DNA from: Oscillospiraceae bacterium
GTDB taxonomy: Bacteria > Bacillota > Clostridia > Oscillospirales > Ruminococcaceae
Assembly: GCA_009781425.1 (NCBI GenBank)
Contig: WQYC01000005.1
Coordinates: forward strand, 1-64,000
Length of the DNA: 64,000 bases
Direction of reading: 5' to 3'
Shown: in pieces, positions 10,444 through 19,603 of the stretch
Numbering within the stretch: the stretch's first letter is position 1
How the letters are laid out: the number at the start of each line of letters is the position of its first letter
Made by a program: the position numbers and the translations under genes
Notes under the pieces: model-generated
The model's input: only the letters and a program-made list of their open reading frames with translations
Databases searched by the model: none
What the model was told of the DNA's origin: nothing

Positions 10444-11040
10444 TTATTTCTTCGGAATTTTGATTATAACGGTTGTGCCTTTGTTTATTTCGCTTGAAAT
10501 TTCAAGCGTTCCGCCGCATTGTTCCTTGATTCTTTGGGAAACGTTCGTAATACCTATATGCTCTTTTTCATCTTTTCCAGAGTTATGAACGTCATACCCT
10601 GCGCCGTCGTCTGCTATGGTTATAAAATTTTCGCTGCCGGCTTCGCAAATTGAAATTGTGATTGTTCCGCCGCCTTCCTTTTCGCCGATGCCGTGCTTGA
10701 CGGCGTTTTCAACAATCGGCTGAACAGTAAGCGGCGGCAGTAAAAAATCACTCGCTTCGATATTATAAATCACGTTCAGCGCATTGCCGTAAATCGCTTT
10801 TTCCAAGTCAAGATAGCCTTTTACGTGGTTTAACTCCTTTTCAATGCTGATTAAGCCTTTATAGCTCAGCGATTCCATGTTACTGCGTAAATATGCAGAA
10901 AAATCGAGTGCCGCCTTTTTGGCTTTTTCGGGGTTTTTAGTGCAAAGATTGGCAATTGCGGATAGTGCGTTATGCAAAAAATGCAGTTGAATTTGTGCGA
11001 AATAATCTATAGAATTCATATTATTTAACTCTGCTTTCAT
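10444..11040 (-). CDS. Soluble LytS/YpdA-type histidine kinase, minimal
   Basis: A 198-residue kinase core of the His_kinase (LytS) class. The phosphoacceptor region QLHFLHNALSAI lies near residues 17-28. The HATPase part has the N-box (PIVENAVKHG) and G-box (DDGAGYD). It lacks membrane segments and any recognisable sensor domain, unlike typical LytS kinases, so it must sense a cytoplasmic cue or work through a partner. The ATG at 11040 overlaps the 3' end of the response regulator gene by 20 bases. A second ATG at 11019, one base after the regulator's stop, is an equally good coupled start. It very likely phosphorylates the adjacent regulator. Confidence 0.85.
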   Translation of the reverse strand: MKAELNNMNSIDYFAQIQLHFLHNALSAIANLCTKNPEKAKKAALDFSAYLRSNMESLSYKGLISIEKELNHVKGYLDLEKAIYGNALNVIYNIEASDFLLPPLTVQPIVENAVKHGIGEKEGGGTITISICEAGSENFITIADDGAGYDVHNSGKDEKEHIGITNVSQRIKEQCGGTLEISSEINKGTTVIIKIPKK

Positions 11041-11818
11041 TGAATTTTCCGATTGTCATTTCTGCCCAGCTGTACTGCGCCATGTACTGCCCCGCATAAG
11101 CATTTACGCAGCTCGGGTCGCCCTTCATGAAGCCGTAGCTGTCGCATATTATCCTTTCGGGAATAACGGCAATACTGTTATGACGCTTCGATATAATATC
11201 GGCAATTCCCGCTTCATTCAATGTTTTTATTAAATCGCTGAACAAGTTCCGCAGATATGATTTTAAATTATCGGTGTTCGGTTTATTTTCCCACAAAACT
11301 GAAATAAGCTCGCTTGTATCTATTTCCGCGCCATCTCTGTCGATTAAATATGCAAGCAGCTCTTTTGTCTTTTTATAAGCAAATTTAAGCGTTTTTCCAT
11401 GTGAATATATTTCAAAATTACCGAAGGCTTGTGCGTAAACCCTTGCGTTGCTTTTGAGCTCAACGGGATAACGTAAATTCTCGATTTCGCGCGCTACGGC
11501 TTCCTTTGTAACTGCCTTTAAAATATATCCGCTTGGGTAAAGCCCGAGGGCTTCGATTGCATATTCTGTATAAGCTGTCACAAAAATTATATTAATTCTC
11601 GGGTTATAATCCTTCAGCTTTTTTGCAACTGCAATACCGTTCATTCCCCACATTTTTATATCTAAAAAAGCTATGTCGCAGGGGTTATCCTTTGCAAACG
11701 TAAGAAGCTCAGAGGGCTTATTAAACGGAAAGATTTCCGCTGACGGCTGAACCTCAGCGATTGTGTCGGTGAGCAGCTCTAACGCTTGCTCGCTGTCGTC
11801 TATGGCAAGGATTCTCAT
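11021..11818 (-). CDS. Response regulator with receiver and SARP-type (winged-helix plus BTAD-like) output
   Basis: 265 residues. Receiver domain is about 1-120, with the phosphoacceptor Asp in FLDIKMWGMNG near residue 55 and a conserved Lys near the end. The output region, about 128-260, resembles the Trans_reg_C/SARP plus BTAD arrangement of COG3947 regulators. ATG 11818 is preceded by AAAGGAG. Translation is coupled to the downstream kinase. A good promoter lies upstream. Lying between two giant surface-protein genes, it is a candidate regulator of either or both (inference). Confidence 0.85.
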   Translation of the reverse strand: MRILAIDDSEQALELLTDTIAEVQPSAEIFPFNKPSELLTFAKDNPCDIAFLDIKMWGMNGIAVAKKLKDYNPRINIIFVTAYTEYAIEALGLYPSGYILKAVTKEAVAREIENLRYPVELKSNARVYAQAFGNFEIYSHGKTLKFAYKKTKELLAYLIDRDGAEIDTSELISVLWENKPNTDNLKSYLRNLFSDLIKTLNEAGIADIISKRHNSIAVIPERIICDSYGFMKGDPSCVNAYAGQYMAQYSWAEMTIGKFNESRVK

Positions 11819-11856
11819 AGCGGATTTGCTCCTTTAATGTTGTGATTATAATAGAT

Positions 11857-11885
11857 ATTATAGCACGAAAATAGTTAAACTTCAA
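11857..11885 (-). promoter_or_regulatory. Sigma-A-type promoter of the two-component operon
   Basis: On the minus strand TTGAAG (11880-11885), a 17-base spacer and TATAAT (11857-11862) precede the response regulator by about 40 bases. Confidence 0.6.
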
Positions 11886-11908
11886 GAAGAATTAATTTTT
11901 TACATGAA

Positions 11909-11937
11909 AAACAAGGCGCGGAATCCGCGCCTTGTTT
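11909..11937 (-). terminator. Rho-independent terminator of the FecR-domain gene
   Basis: A 14-bp perfect inverted repeat, 11909-11922 and 11924-11937, with a GC-rich core (GGCGCGGA) followed on the minus strand by a T run. It lies 11 bases after the stop codon of the gene ending at 11948. Confidence 0.8.
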
Positions 11938-11947
11938 ATTAGTTCGT

Positions 11948-14900
11948 TTAACCGGGAGGAGGAGGCGGTGGGGGCGGAGGAGGAGGGGGTGCAGGTGCCA
12001 AGTTCCCCAACGCATTGAATAATTCTTGATACGCATTATCTATTTGCTGTTGTGTTGTCGCTGTACTTAGTGCGGTTTTAGCCGCGTTTATAGCAGCGGC
12101 GAAGAGAAACGCGCCGGCGAGTCCTTCCGCATGAGCTATCAAGCCTTCTAACTCGCTCCTGTCGAGCGGAGGAGGAGGGGGTGCAGGTGCCAAGTTCCCC
12201 AACGCATTGAATAATTCTTGATACGCACTATTGACTTGCTGTTGTGTTGTCGCTGTACTTAGTGCGGTTTTAGCCGCGTTTATCTGAGCGGCGAAAATGA
12301 ACGCAACAGGAAGCTCTTCCGCATAGGCGATTAAATCTTCTAATGCACTCATATCGGGCGGGGGCGGCGGAGGTGGCAGAACCGCTCTTGCTCTGTCCAT
12401 TTGAGCACGAAGATTTGTTATAGTCTCGTCAATATGTGCTTGCGTGACTGTTAAATCATCGTATACAGTTTCTGCCGCTTGCCTTGCGGCAACCAACGGA
12501 GCGTGGTGGGAGGAAATCAAACTCATAGTCGAAATACCTCCGGCTATAATAAAATTCAGTAACTCTATTTCAAGAGTTCTTGCCTCAGTAATCGTAGCTC
12601 TCCACACAGTCGAGTCAAGCGTCAGCATAAAGCTTATCGTTTCAAGCAATTCAACGAGCATCTGCGTTGTGGCATTAACCTCTGTTTGTGTTGCAGACGG
12701 AGAAATATTTTTCGAGTCATTTATTCTGTTATTCAATATTAACCAAGAATTCATAAAATGCATACTAAATGTAGCATTTATAAAATCGGATAACCCTTGC
12801 AAAAATTCTTCCGCTTCCTCTATTGCCGCGTCTAACGCGGTAAAGCTTACAGTAGGCAGAAGCGCTCTTGCTTGCGGGAGCAAGGTGAAAAGGAAATTTG
12901 CCGCCGCCGCGTTAACATCAGACTGTGTCAGCGCAGGATTCGCGAAGAGCGCGTTAGCGTCAGCGATTGCGGCGGTTAAGCCTTCTGCGACAGTCCGAAG
13001 TGCCGAGTCTTGCGTCTCATTGTATAAATCCATAAGCTCACTCGCGAGAATTGTACCATCGTGTATTACGGCGTCTAACGCAGTGGTGTTAAAAATTAAT
13101 TTTCTTGCCGCGCTGATTGCGGCGCGAAGGTTCGCCGCCACTCTGTCAACGTCGCTCTGCGTGACATCGGGATTATCAAAAATATTATTGTTGCCGTTAG
13201 TGTTGCTTGCTATTGCTTCGCCTAACGAATTTGCGGCGCTTAAAGCTTCATAGTTCCAAAGGAATGGCGGTAACGTCAATACACCGGACAAATCCCACAA
13301 TTCATCTGCATAGGCTGTCGCTTCGGCGAGTGCCGCGTCATATTCAACAACGTCAAGCTTAGCTCTCCTTATCTCTCTCTCCGCGTTTAAAGCAGAAACT
13401 GCAAGAGTTCCCGTTGCGCTCCAAAGAACGCTCTGTGTGATTGTGGGGCTCTCAAGAACTGCTCTTACGTTGGCGAGATTTAAGTTCACTTCATCAAGAT
13501 TGGATTGCAATTGCGTTTTTCCTGTTTGAATTAACTTTTGCAATTCAATTATAACTGCTTCGGCGTCGCGGATTGCCGCGTATGTCGCAGTAGTATTGAG
13601 CGAAGCTATTCTCGCCGCCTGCGCTGCCGTGCGGAGCTTCACCGTTGCCGCATTTATATCGGCTTGCAAGGAAAATGCCTTTGTCCATATCGGCATCCCG
13701 ACAAGGTCAAGCACTCCATTTAAATCATTGAAAGCTTCTGCCGCTTGTTGGTTGCCGCTGTTCATCAACGGTTCTAATTGTGCTAAAAGCATTAAAACTT
13801 CATTAAATTCAACATAGAAATCAGCGTAGTCGAGAAGATTCCAAGCATCGTTTTCAAAGCTGTACTTCCCTGCGGGAATGACTCCCGCGCTTGCTCCCGC
13901 GATGTTAGATATATCCCATGCCGCCCCGCTGAACCTATCGTTTAATATAAGAACATTAACCCTTAATTCAGCGACATGGATAAATCCACCGTAAGAACCA
14001 ACGATTCTTACACCGGACGGTATATTTATCGTGCTTATCACGTTGAAGTTGAAACTACCGTTGTTTATAAAATTAGCAGCGGAGGTATAATCAAATGTAC
14101 TTCTGTCGTCAATTGAGATAGAACCGTTACTGACAAGCTCTGCCGCGCCGCTGTAAATAAATTCACTGCCGCCTTTTACAATTATTTCAGACGTTTCTGT
14201 TGTGTTCAGAACGCCGTTGTTTGTAAACACTCCCGCACTTGTGATAAGAGGGAGAGAGAGGAAACGTGCAGACAAGTTATCGGTTGTGACGGGAAGGTTT
14301 GGGTCATATTCGGGGTTGTGTATCGAGGTTATGGATTGTTCCAAAACTTCGATTGTACCGCCGTTTGTGATAACGCCGTTGTTGTCAAAGTTTCCTTTAA
14401 TAATTAAATCGCCGTTGTTTATGATTACGCCGCCCGGGTGATTTATAAATTGCGCGGCTTCATGAATTGGTTCACTTCCGACGAGCTTCGCTCTCCACAG
14501 GCGAACCCAATCGCCATACGGGCTCCAGCCTTCAATAGGAGGAACAGAGTAATCTGTTTCAGCTTCCCAAGCTTCGCCTTCAACCATAATCATGCCGCCT
14601 CTTATATGACGGTCAATCGGAATTGGGAATTCTTCGCCCGCCGCTGTCGTTATATCGCCCAAAGCTTCTTCAAGCACGATTCTTCCGTAGTTTTCAAATT
14701 TTGAGGTCGCAAGTGCCCATATTGACGAACCTGCTTCAATCGTGATTAATCCGTGGTTAATAATAGAATTGCTAATTCCGACCACAGTTCTCCACATACG
14801 CGCTCTGCCTAATTCGTCTACTCCTTCGTAGGCTCCCATAACGCGTATCTCACTGTTTTCGCCGACTATAATACTTATTTTCTTGAAGACTATAAATAAG

Positions 14901-17785
14901 TTTACTATTTCAAAATAACCGTCAAGAATCAGTTCGTCGCCGTCCTCTGCGTCGTTCTGTGCATTGTAAATATTTGCATATTCACCAATCAGCTCGCCGT
15001 CGCGCATGAGCAGCCATACCTTGTCGCCTCTTTCGGGGAGCGGGTGCTGTGCTTTGCTGCCCCACTGCGCTGTTGCGTCGCAGGCATTACGTGCAGTGAT
15101 TAATGTATTTGTTTCTTCATAAACCTCGCGCTGAGTGCTGTTGAGCAAGCCCGTAAAGCTGCTGATTGCTTTGTAAACAGGCGAATTTATGCGGAGAGTT
15201 TCAAGAACAAAGCGCCCTGTATCGCTGAGCTTAACATCTGCTCCTGCGAAGTCGTCCAAAGCCTGCGAAGTAACCCAGCGTTCGTTGTTGAATACGTCGC
15301 TGCCGTCTTCACTGATTTGCAAACTTTCAACAAATCTTTCGGATACAAACACGGCTACCGCTAATCTTTCAAGCTCAATCTTATCGCCGACTTTTTGAGC
15401 GGCTTTAAATTTTACAACTGCCGCGTCAAGTGCCGCCGCCGCGTCTGATAAGTCCTTCGGGGTTTCAGCGTTGCGCCACATAGCCTCTGCGAGCGCAATA
15501 GCGTTCATCATTGCGTCATGCTCCGCTTTCGTAACCCATAAGGTGCCGCGGATTGCGCCGCTTGCATTATCAGCTATGAAAATATTTCTCAGTGCGGCAT
15601 AAGCGTCTTCAATCGCTTTGTTCAAAACCTGTTTATTTAATGTAACTTCGGCTAATCCGAGCTGCTTCGCTGACTCGAAATTTGCCATCGCGTCTTCTAA
15701 ATCCTCAACCATAGCAGAATCTCTGGATTTAATCGCAACGTCTAAAGCTTGCGCCGCTTCGCTCAAGCTTTGAAGCTCGTCACTTAAATCCTGCAATGCA
15801 TCTGTTAAGTCGGATTCTGTAGAGTCTAATTCCGTGCGTGAAATGCCGGCGATTCTATCGTTCTGCTCATCAATTAACCTCTCGGCATTTGATTCTGTAG
15901 CAGTTCTTGAAAAAACCTCTTCAAATATATCTTGCACTATTGTTACAGAAGCTTCATATTCCTCGCGAGCTTCTTCAACGGCTTCTTCAGCTTCTTTTAC
16001 AGCTTCCTCCGCTTCTTCGACGGCGGATATTATTCTTTCTATATTTCTTTCTGCTTCGTCAACAACGGCTTGCGCTTTTGCCGCTTCTATTGAAAGCAAA
16101 GCTATTTGATTTGCATCATTTGCAATGCTTATCGCTTGTCTTAAAGCGTTCATCTGTGTCTGTGTAACCCAGTATCTGTCTTCGCCTATATCCTTTCCGT
16201 CATTAGATACATACACGTTTACCCATAACGAATTTGCTTCGTCGATAGCGTCAAAGAGCTTGTCAGCGGAAGTATCCTCGGGCGCGCCCCCTGCTTCTTT
16301 GTTATTTATAAATATATTAATGACCTCTTCAAGCTGCGACGCGGTAATAACGCCGCTTTCGGGGTCGTATCCCGCTGCTTTGAGTGCTAAGAAGTCAGCA
16401 CAGTCAGGCAGTACGGGTGTAGCGGGTTCACTTATAGGCGCGAAGCCTAAGAAGCTGCCGAAAGCGGCAAGAAATACACTTATGCTTGACTGAGCAGACT
16501 GGATTTGAGAATCTGTTCCGAAATCAATAGTTTTAGTGTGCGCGAACGATTCTTCTGCGTCTTTTAACGCAATCTCCATCATGTTCATATACGGCTCTTG
16601 AACAAAAAATCTGTTTTGGGGAATATTATCGGGAGAGTCACTCACAAGCACTCTCGATTTTGTCGAAAGCGCGAGTCTTAATGCGGATTCCATAGCTATG
16701 GGGACGGGGATTAAACCAGATACTCGCGGACTGTTATTGAAAGCCTCAATTGCGGCTTCTAATTCCGCAACTGCCGCATTTAATTCTCCGTGAGTAGTTG
16801 CAGCAGCTAATAAATTTGTCGCCTTGGCTACAGCCTCTTGAAAAGCTGTAAGAGCTTCCTGCGTAACACTTACCTGCCCCTGCATAAGATTAGCGGCACT
16901 TTCTACTTTTGAGTTCGCCAAAAGAACATTTGCGTTACCTAATGCATCTGTCAAGTTTTCTTTAGCGACTGTAAATAAGCCTGCTAAAATGCCTTCGTCG
17001 TCCGAACCGCCGCCAGCTCCTCCGCTTCCGCCGCCGGCACCGCCGATGCTTCCGAGAATTTCGTCAATAACTTCTTCATAAAGCGCGAATCCTGCTCTCA
17101 AGAGAGCAGCGGCAAGGGCATCAACGTCCTTCTCGCCGATGACGCCGTTTCTAACAAAGCGTTTCGGGTTATCAATTATAGTTTGGAGAACGAAAGGACT
17201 CGCTTCGGAAAAAGTGAAAGCTGAAAGCGTATGCCGCGGTGCTCCGCCGCCTGTGGAAATCCGCATGACGCGGTTGTTGCGCAGTTCTCTGCCGTCAACA
17301 ATACCCATGCCTTCAAACATGGTGAAAATAACTAAGTCGTCAGACGCGCGCTCGACCGCAAAGTAAGTCCCGCGTATGCTGAGCGCGGAGCTCCCCACAC
17401 GCACGTCAACGGTATCCGATGTTTTCTGCCGCATGGCATCAACCGTAATACCGCCTTTTAAAACTGTAATAGAAAGGTTTCTTCTCGAAACCGAGTCAAC
17501 CCGAACCTCACTGTTCTTGTTGACCTGCACCAACGAGCCGTCGTCAAGCTTCAAGAAGCAAAGAGAATCATCGCCCGTGATGACGCGGTATGTATCGGAA
17601 AGCCTTTGTCCGCCTCTTGCGGCGAATTCCCTTGTCCCTCCGCGCGTCATTCTGACATCTTTCCCTTCAATCTCGTAAATCGTGATTGTCCGGGACGATA
17701 CGCTTTCCGACGCCGCCGCTTCGATTTGCGCCAGCGGGACTACTATGCATATCGCAAGGAAAATAGCAAGGATTTTCTTAAACAT
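11948..17785 (-). CDS. 1,945-residue secreted FecR-domain protein with FIVAR-like helical repeats and polyproline tail
   Basis: The signal peptide is about residues 1-25. A FecR domain follows at about 38-180 (beta-rich, with SIRGTYFAV). Then come a Gly/Ser linker near 245-265; long alpha-helical FIVAR-like repeats and coiled coil (alternating AEEAVKEAEEAVEEA near 590-620); a beta-helix-like stretch about 960-1260 (repeated NNG/ITNGG turns); more FIVAR-like helices; and two 64-residue C-terminal repeats nearly identical at DNA level (offset 192 bp), each ending in a proline run. The last residues are 14 prolines and a glycine. No LPXTG, membrane helix or cell-wall module is visible. Start ATG has AAAGGAG upstream and a TTGACA promoter. 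FecR domains here probably bind or scaffold at the envelope rather than sense iron (inference). Confidence 0.8.
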   Translation of the reverse strand: MFKKILAIFLAICIVVPLAQIEAAASESVSSRTITIYEIEGKDVRMTRGGTREFAARGGQRLSDTYRVITGDDSLCFLKLDDGSLVQVNKNSEVRVDSVSRRNLSITVLKGGITVDAMRQKTSDTVDVRVGSSALSIRGTYFAVERASDDLVIFTMFEGMGIVDGRELRNNRVMRISTGGGAPRHTLSAFTFSEASPFVLQTIIDNPKRFVRNGVIGEKDVDALAAALLRAGFALYEEVIDEILGSIGGAGGGSGGAGGGSDDEGILAGLFTVAKENLTDALGNANVLLANSKVESAANLMQGQVSVTQEALTAFQEAVAKATNLLAAATTHGELNAAVAELEAAIEAFNNSPRVSGLIPVPIAMESALRLALSTKSRVLVSDSPDNIPQNRFFVQEPYMNMMEIALKDAEESFAHTKTIDFGTDSQIQSAQSSISVFLAAFGSFLGFAPISEPATPVLPDCADFLALKAAGYDPESGVITASQLEEVINIFINNKEAGGAPEDTSADKLFDAIDEANSLWVNVYVSNDGKDIGEDRYWVTQTQMNALRQAISIANDANQIALLSIEAAKAQAVVDEAERNIERIISAVEEAEEAVKEAEEAVEEAREEYEASVTIVQDIFEEVFSRTATESNAERLIDEQNDRIAGISRTELDSTESDLTDALQDLSDELQSLSEAAQALDVAIKSRDSAMVEDLEDAMANFESAKQLGLAEVTLNKQVLNKAIEDAYAALRNIFIADNASGAIRGTLWVTKAEHDAMMNAIALAEAMWRNAETPKDLSDAAAALDAAVVKFKAAQKVGDKIELERLAVAVFVSERFVESLQISEDGSDVFNNERWVTSQALDDFAGADVKLSDTGRFVLETLRINSPVYKAISSFTGLLNSTQREVYEETNTLITARNACDATAQWGSKAQHPLPERGDKVWLLMRDGELIGEYANIYNAQNDAEDGDELILDGYFEIVNLFIVFKKISIIVGENSEIRVMGAYEGVDELGRARMWRTVVGISNSIINHGLITIEAGSSIWALATSKFENYGRIVLEEALGDITTAAGEEFPIPIDRHIRGGMIMVEGEAWEAETDYSVPPIEGWSPYGDWVRLWRAKLVGSEPIHEAAQFINHPGGVIINNGDLIIKGNFDNNGVITNGGTIEVLEQSITSIHNPEYDPNLPVTTDNLSARFLSLPLITSAGVFTNNGVLNTTETSEIIVKGGSEFIYSGAAELVSNGSISIDDRSTFDYTSAANFINNGSFNFNVISTINIPSGVRIVGSYGGFIHVAELRVNVLILNDRFSGAAWDISNIAGASAGVIPAGKYSFENDAWNLLDYADFYVEFNEVLMLLAQLEPLMNSGNQQAAEAFNDLNGVLDLVGMPIWTKAFSLQADINAATVKLRTAAQAARIASLNTTATYAAIRDAEAVIIELQKLIQTGKTQLQSNLDEVNLNLANVRAVLESPTITQSVLWSATGTLAVSALNAEREIRRAKLDVVEYDAALAEATAYADELWDLSGVLTLPPFLWNYEALSAANSLGEAIASNTNGNNNIFDNPDVTQSDVDRVAANLRAAISAARKLIFNTTALDAVIHDGTILASELMDLYNETQDSALRTVAEGLTAAIADANALFANPALTQSDVNAAAANFLFTLLPQARALLPTVSFTALDAAIEEAEEFLQGLSDFINATFSMHFMNSWLILNNRINDSKNISPSATQTEVNATTQMLVELLETISFMLTLDSTVWRATITEARTLEIELLNFIIAGGISTMSLISSHHAPLVAARQAAETVYDDLTVTQAHIDETITNLRAQMDRARAVLPPPPPPPDMSALEDLIAYAEELPVAFIFAAQINAAKTALSTATTQQQVNSAYQELFNALGNLAPAPPPPPLDRSELEGLIAHAEGLAGAFLFAAAINAAKTALSTATTQQQIDNAYQELFNALGNLAPAPPPPPPPPPPPPG
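11979..12362 (-). repeat. Two tandem 192-bp repeats encoding 64-residue FIVAR-like units
   Basis: Blocks at about 11979-12170 and 12171-12362 match closely. A stretch from the GGAGGAGG run through about 60 bases is identical in both. Each encodes one helical unit plus an (AP)P-rich linker. The near identity points to recent duplication. Confidence 0.75.
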
Positions 17786-17847
17786 GATGATTTCTCCTTT
17801 GTTTTAAGTATTTAATAATTATATACATAAGTTTAAAATTTAGTTAC

Positions 17848-17876
17848 TATTTATAATATCATACATGGTGTGTCAA
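17848..17876 (-). promoter_or_regulatory. Promoter of the FecR-domain gene
   Basis: On the minus strand TTGACA (17871-17876), 17 bases, then TAAATA (17848-17853), about 60 bases upstream of ATG 17785. The Shine-Dalgarno sequence AAAGGAG is at about 17793-17799. Confidence 0.5.
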
Positions 17877-17952
17877 ATCTGTACCAGATATTGGCATTGT
17901 GTTTAAATTCTTTATTTTGGGCAAACCTCAGTAATGAGGGGAGTGGGATTTT

Positions 17953-18120
17953 TTGGTAGTTTTTCGCTATATTAACGGGCAGAAGCTTGAGTCGCAGAGC
18001 ATGAAAAATTATGTTATTGAAAGCGATATGATTTCAAGAGCAATAGCCGGAGTGAATCAAAGAATGACAGAAATTTCGACAAGAGACGTATCAAAGGAAA
18101 TAACTGTTGAAATTATCTAA
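17953..18120 (+). CDS. Small ORF of 55 codons upstream of the recombinase, unknown
   Basis: A TTG start at 17953 is preceded by GAGGGGAG at 17936-17943, and the frame is open to TAA at 18118-18120. A shorter in-frame start is ATG 18001 (39 residues). The product is polar with a short hydrophobic start (VVFRYINGQKLESQ) and ends in TVEII. I recognise no family. It lies 58 bases before the recombinase on the same strand, and the recombinase -35 falls in its last codons. A recombination directionality factor is one possibility from position only. It could equally be the 3' remnant of a lost gene. It is the only coding candidate in the 393 bases between 17786 and 18178. Confidence 0.35.
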   Translation: MVVFRYINGQKLESQSMKNYVIESDMISRAIAGVNQRMTEISTRDVSKEITVEII

Positions 18121-18135
18121 AAAATATGTTATAAT
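18107..18135 (+). promoter_or_regulatory. Sigma-A-type extended -10 promoter of the recombinase
   Basis: TTGAAA (18107-18112), 17 bases, then TGTTATAAT ending at 18135. The leader carries a small hairpin (GAGCA/TGCTC, 18138-18153). The match to the vegetative consensus suggests that transcription is not confined to sporulation. Confidence 0.6.
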
Positions 18136-18178
18136 GGGAGCAGAGGCTTGCTCTCGTTATTTCATGTGAGGTTAAATT

Positions 18179-19567
18179 ATGAAAAATAAAAAAGCGGCTA
18201 TTTATATTCGTGTTTCTACCGAAGCACAGCGCGAGGAAGGCTACTCCATTGACGCGCAGAAGGAAATGCTTACGGCGCACTGCGTTTCAAAAGGCATAAA
18301 AGACTATGACTTCTATATTGACGGCGGTTTTACGGGGAGCAACATCGAGCGCCCCGAGCTCGGGCGGCTTATAAGCGACATCAAAAACGGAGTCGTGAAC
18401 AGCGTTTTAGTGTACAAGCTCGACAGGCTCTCTCGTAGCCAAAAGGACACGCTGTACTTGATTGAAGACGTTTTCAATCCGCACGGCGTTGACTTCGTGT
18501 CGCTCAACGAGAGCATGGACACCTCCACACCGCTCGGACGTTTAATGCTCGGGATTTTGTCCGCGTTTGCACAGCTTGAACGCGAAAATATCCGCGAGCG
18601 CACCCGAATGGGCATGAAGGAACGCGTCAAGGCGGGCTTGTGGATGGGGGGCGGCAGAATCCCCTTTGGCTACGATTACGACAAGGAGCAAGGGATTCTC
18701 GTTCCGAACAAGGATGCGGAAACTGTTCGCAAGATTTACGATTTATACTTAGAGGGCTATTCCTGTTCAAAAATAGCGCAGATGGTCGGCTTGAAGTATG
18801 AAAAGCTTGCTTTGCAGATTCTCACCCGCAAGTCTAATGCGGGCTTCATCAATTACAACGGTGAGGAATATATCGGCAGGCATGAGCCGATTATCAGCCT
18901 TGAAACCTATCAAAAGGCGATGGATTATATGCTCTCGCGCTCGGTTACGCGTCCGAGCGACAGCAATTACTTATTAACAGGGCTTTTGTATTGCGGCAAG
19001 TGCGGCGCGAAGCTGCGCTATCAGAAATGGGGCAAGCACGACTGCAAGTTAGTCTGCTATTCGCAGGATAAAAACAAGCCCCACCTGCATAAAGACCCGA
19101 ACTGCGACAACGGACGGCAGTGGGCGGCGGACATAGAGGGCGCAATTGTACACGATTTGTTCACATTCTCGTTAAAGGGGAAAAAGGCAGTTAATATCAA
19201 GGAAGCGACACAAAGTATCATAGAAATATTAAAAAAACAATATGACGAGATTTCCAAAAAAATAAAACGCCTTTACGTTATTTATTCTGAGGGCGGTGAT
19301 AATATTCTGCTTGAAACCATTGAGGATTTGCGCAAGCAGCTCACCGATATTCAAAAGCAAATCGAGCTTGAGCAGGAGCGGAATTCTATCAGCGGACAAA
19401 TGCAAAGCTTGCAGAAAACGCTGACTACGCTTAAAGAAACATGGGAATACATGACGAGACACGAGCAAAAAAATATAGTCAGGAGCTGTATTAGCAAAAT
19501 CGTCATCACCGATAACCAGGTTGAGGTTTTCTATAAATTTGATGATTTTATGAGGGAGAGTACTTGA
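18179..19567 (+). CDS. Large serine recombinase (SpoIVCA/integrase type)
   Basis: 462 residues, intact. The resolvase catalytic domain is about 5-150, with the nucleophile Ser in YIRVST near residue 13 and the Arg motif YKLDRLSRS. A Recombinase domain is about 165-260, followed by a zinc ribbon with CGKCGAK and a later Cys pair (about 280-310), then a coiled-coil motif about 345-420. This is the architecture of large serine integrases of phages, transposons and the sigK skin recombinase SpoIVCA. ATG 18179 has GTGAGGT upstream. The gene's 3' end lies about 65 bp from the broken end of sigG, as expected for an integrase next to its attachment site. It probably integrates or excises the left-hand block. 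Confidence 0.92.
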   Translation: MKNKKAAIYIRVSTEAQREEGYSIDAQKEMLTAHCVSKGIKDYDFYIDGGFTGSNIERPELGRLISDIKNGVVNSVLVYKLDRLSRSQKDTLYLIEDVFNPHGVDFVSLNESMDTSTPLGRLMLGILSAFAQLERENIRERTRMGMKERVKAGLWMGGGRIPFGYDYDKEQGILVPNKDAETVRKIYDLYLEGYSCSKIAQMVGLKYEKLALQILTRKSNAGFINYNGEEYIGRHEPIISLETYQKAMDYMLSRSVTRPSDSNYLLTGLLYCGKCGAKLRYQKWGKHDCKLVCYSQDKNKPHLHKDPNCDNGRQWAADIEGAIVHDLFTFSLKGKKAVNIKEATQSIIEILKKQYDEISKKIKRLYVIYSEGGDNILLETIEDLRKQLTDIQKQIELEQERNSISGQMQSLQKTLTTLKETWEYMTRHEQKNIVRSCISKIVITDNQVEVFYKFDDFMREST

Positions 19568-19603
19568 AATATGTAGCAGAATAGATTATAATATAAGTAG
19601 AGG

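Noticed and set aside
12444-17366. Plus-strand open frames up to 269 residues opposite the FecR-domain gene
   Set aside because: Low-complexity Ala/Ser translations of helical repeats with no start signals.
17816-17950. RNA gene or riboswitch in the intergenic region before the recombinase
   Set aside because: No stable conserved structure was visible beyond the FecR gene promoter and a short A/T-rich stretch.
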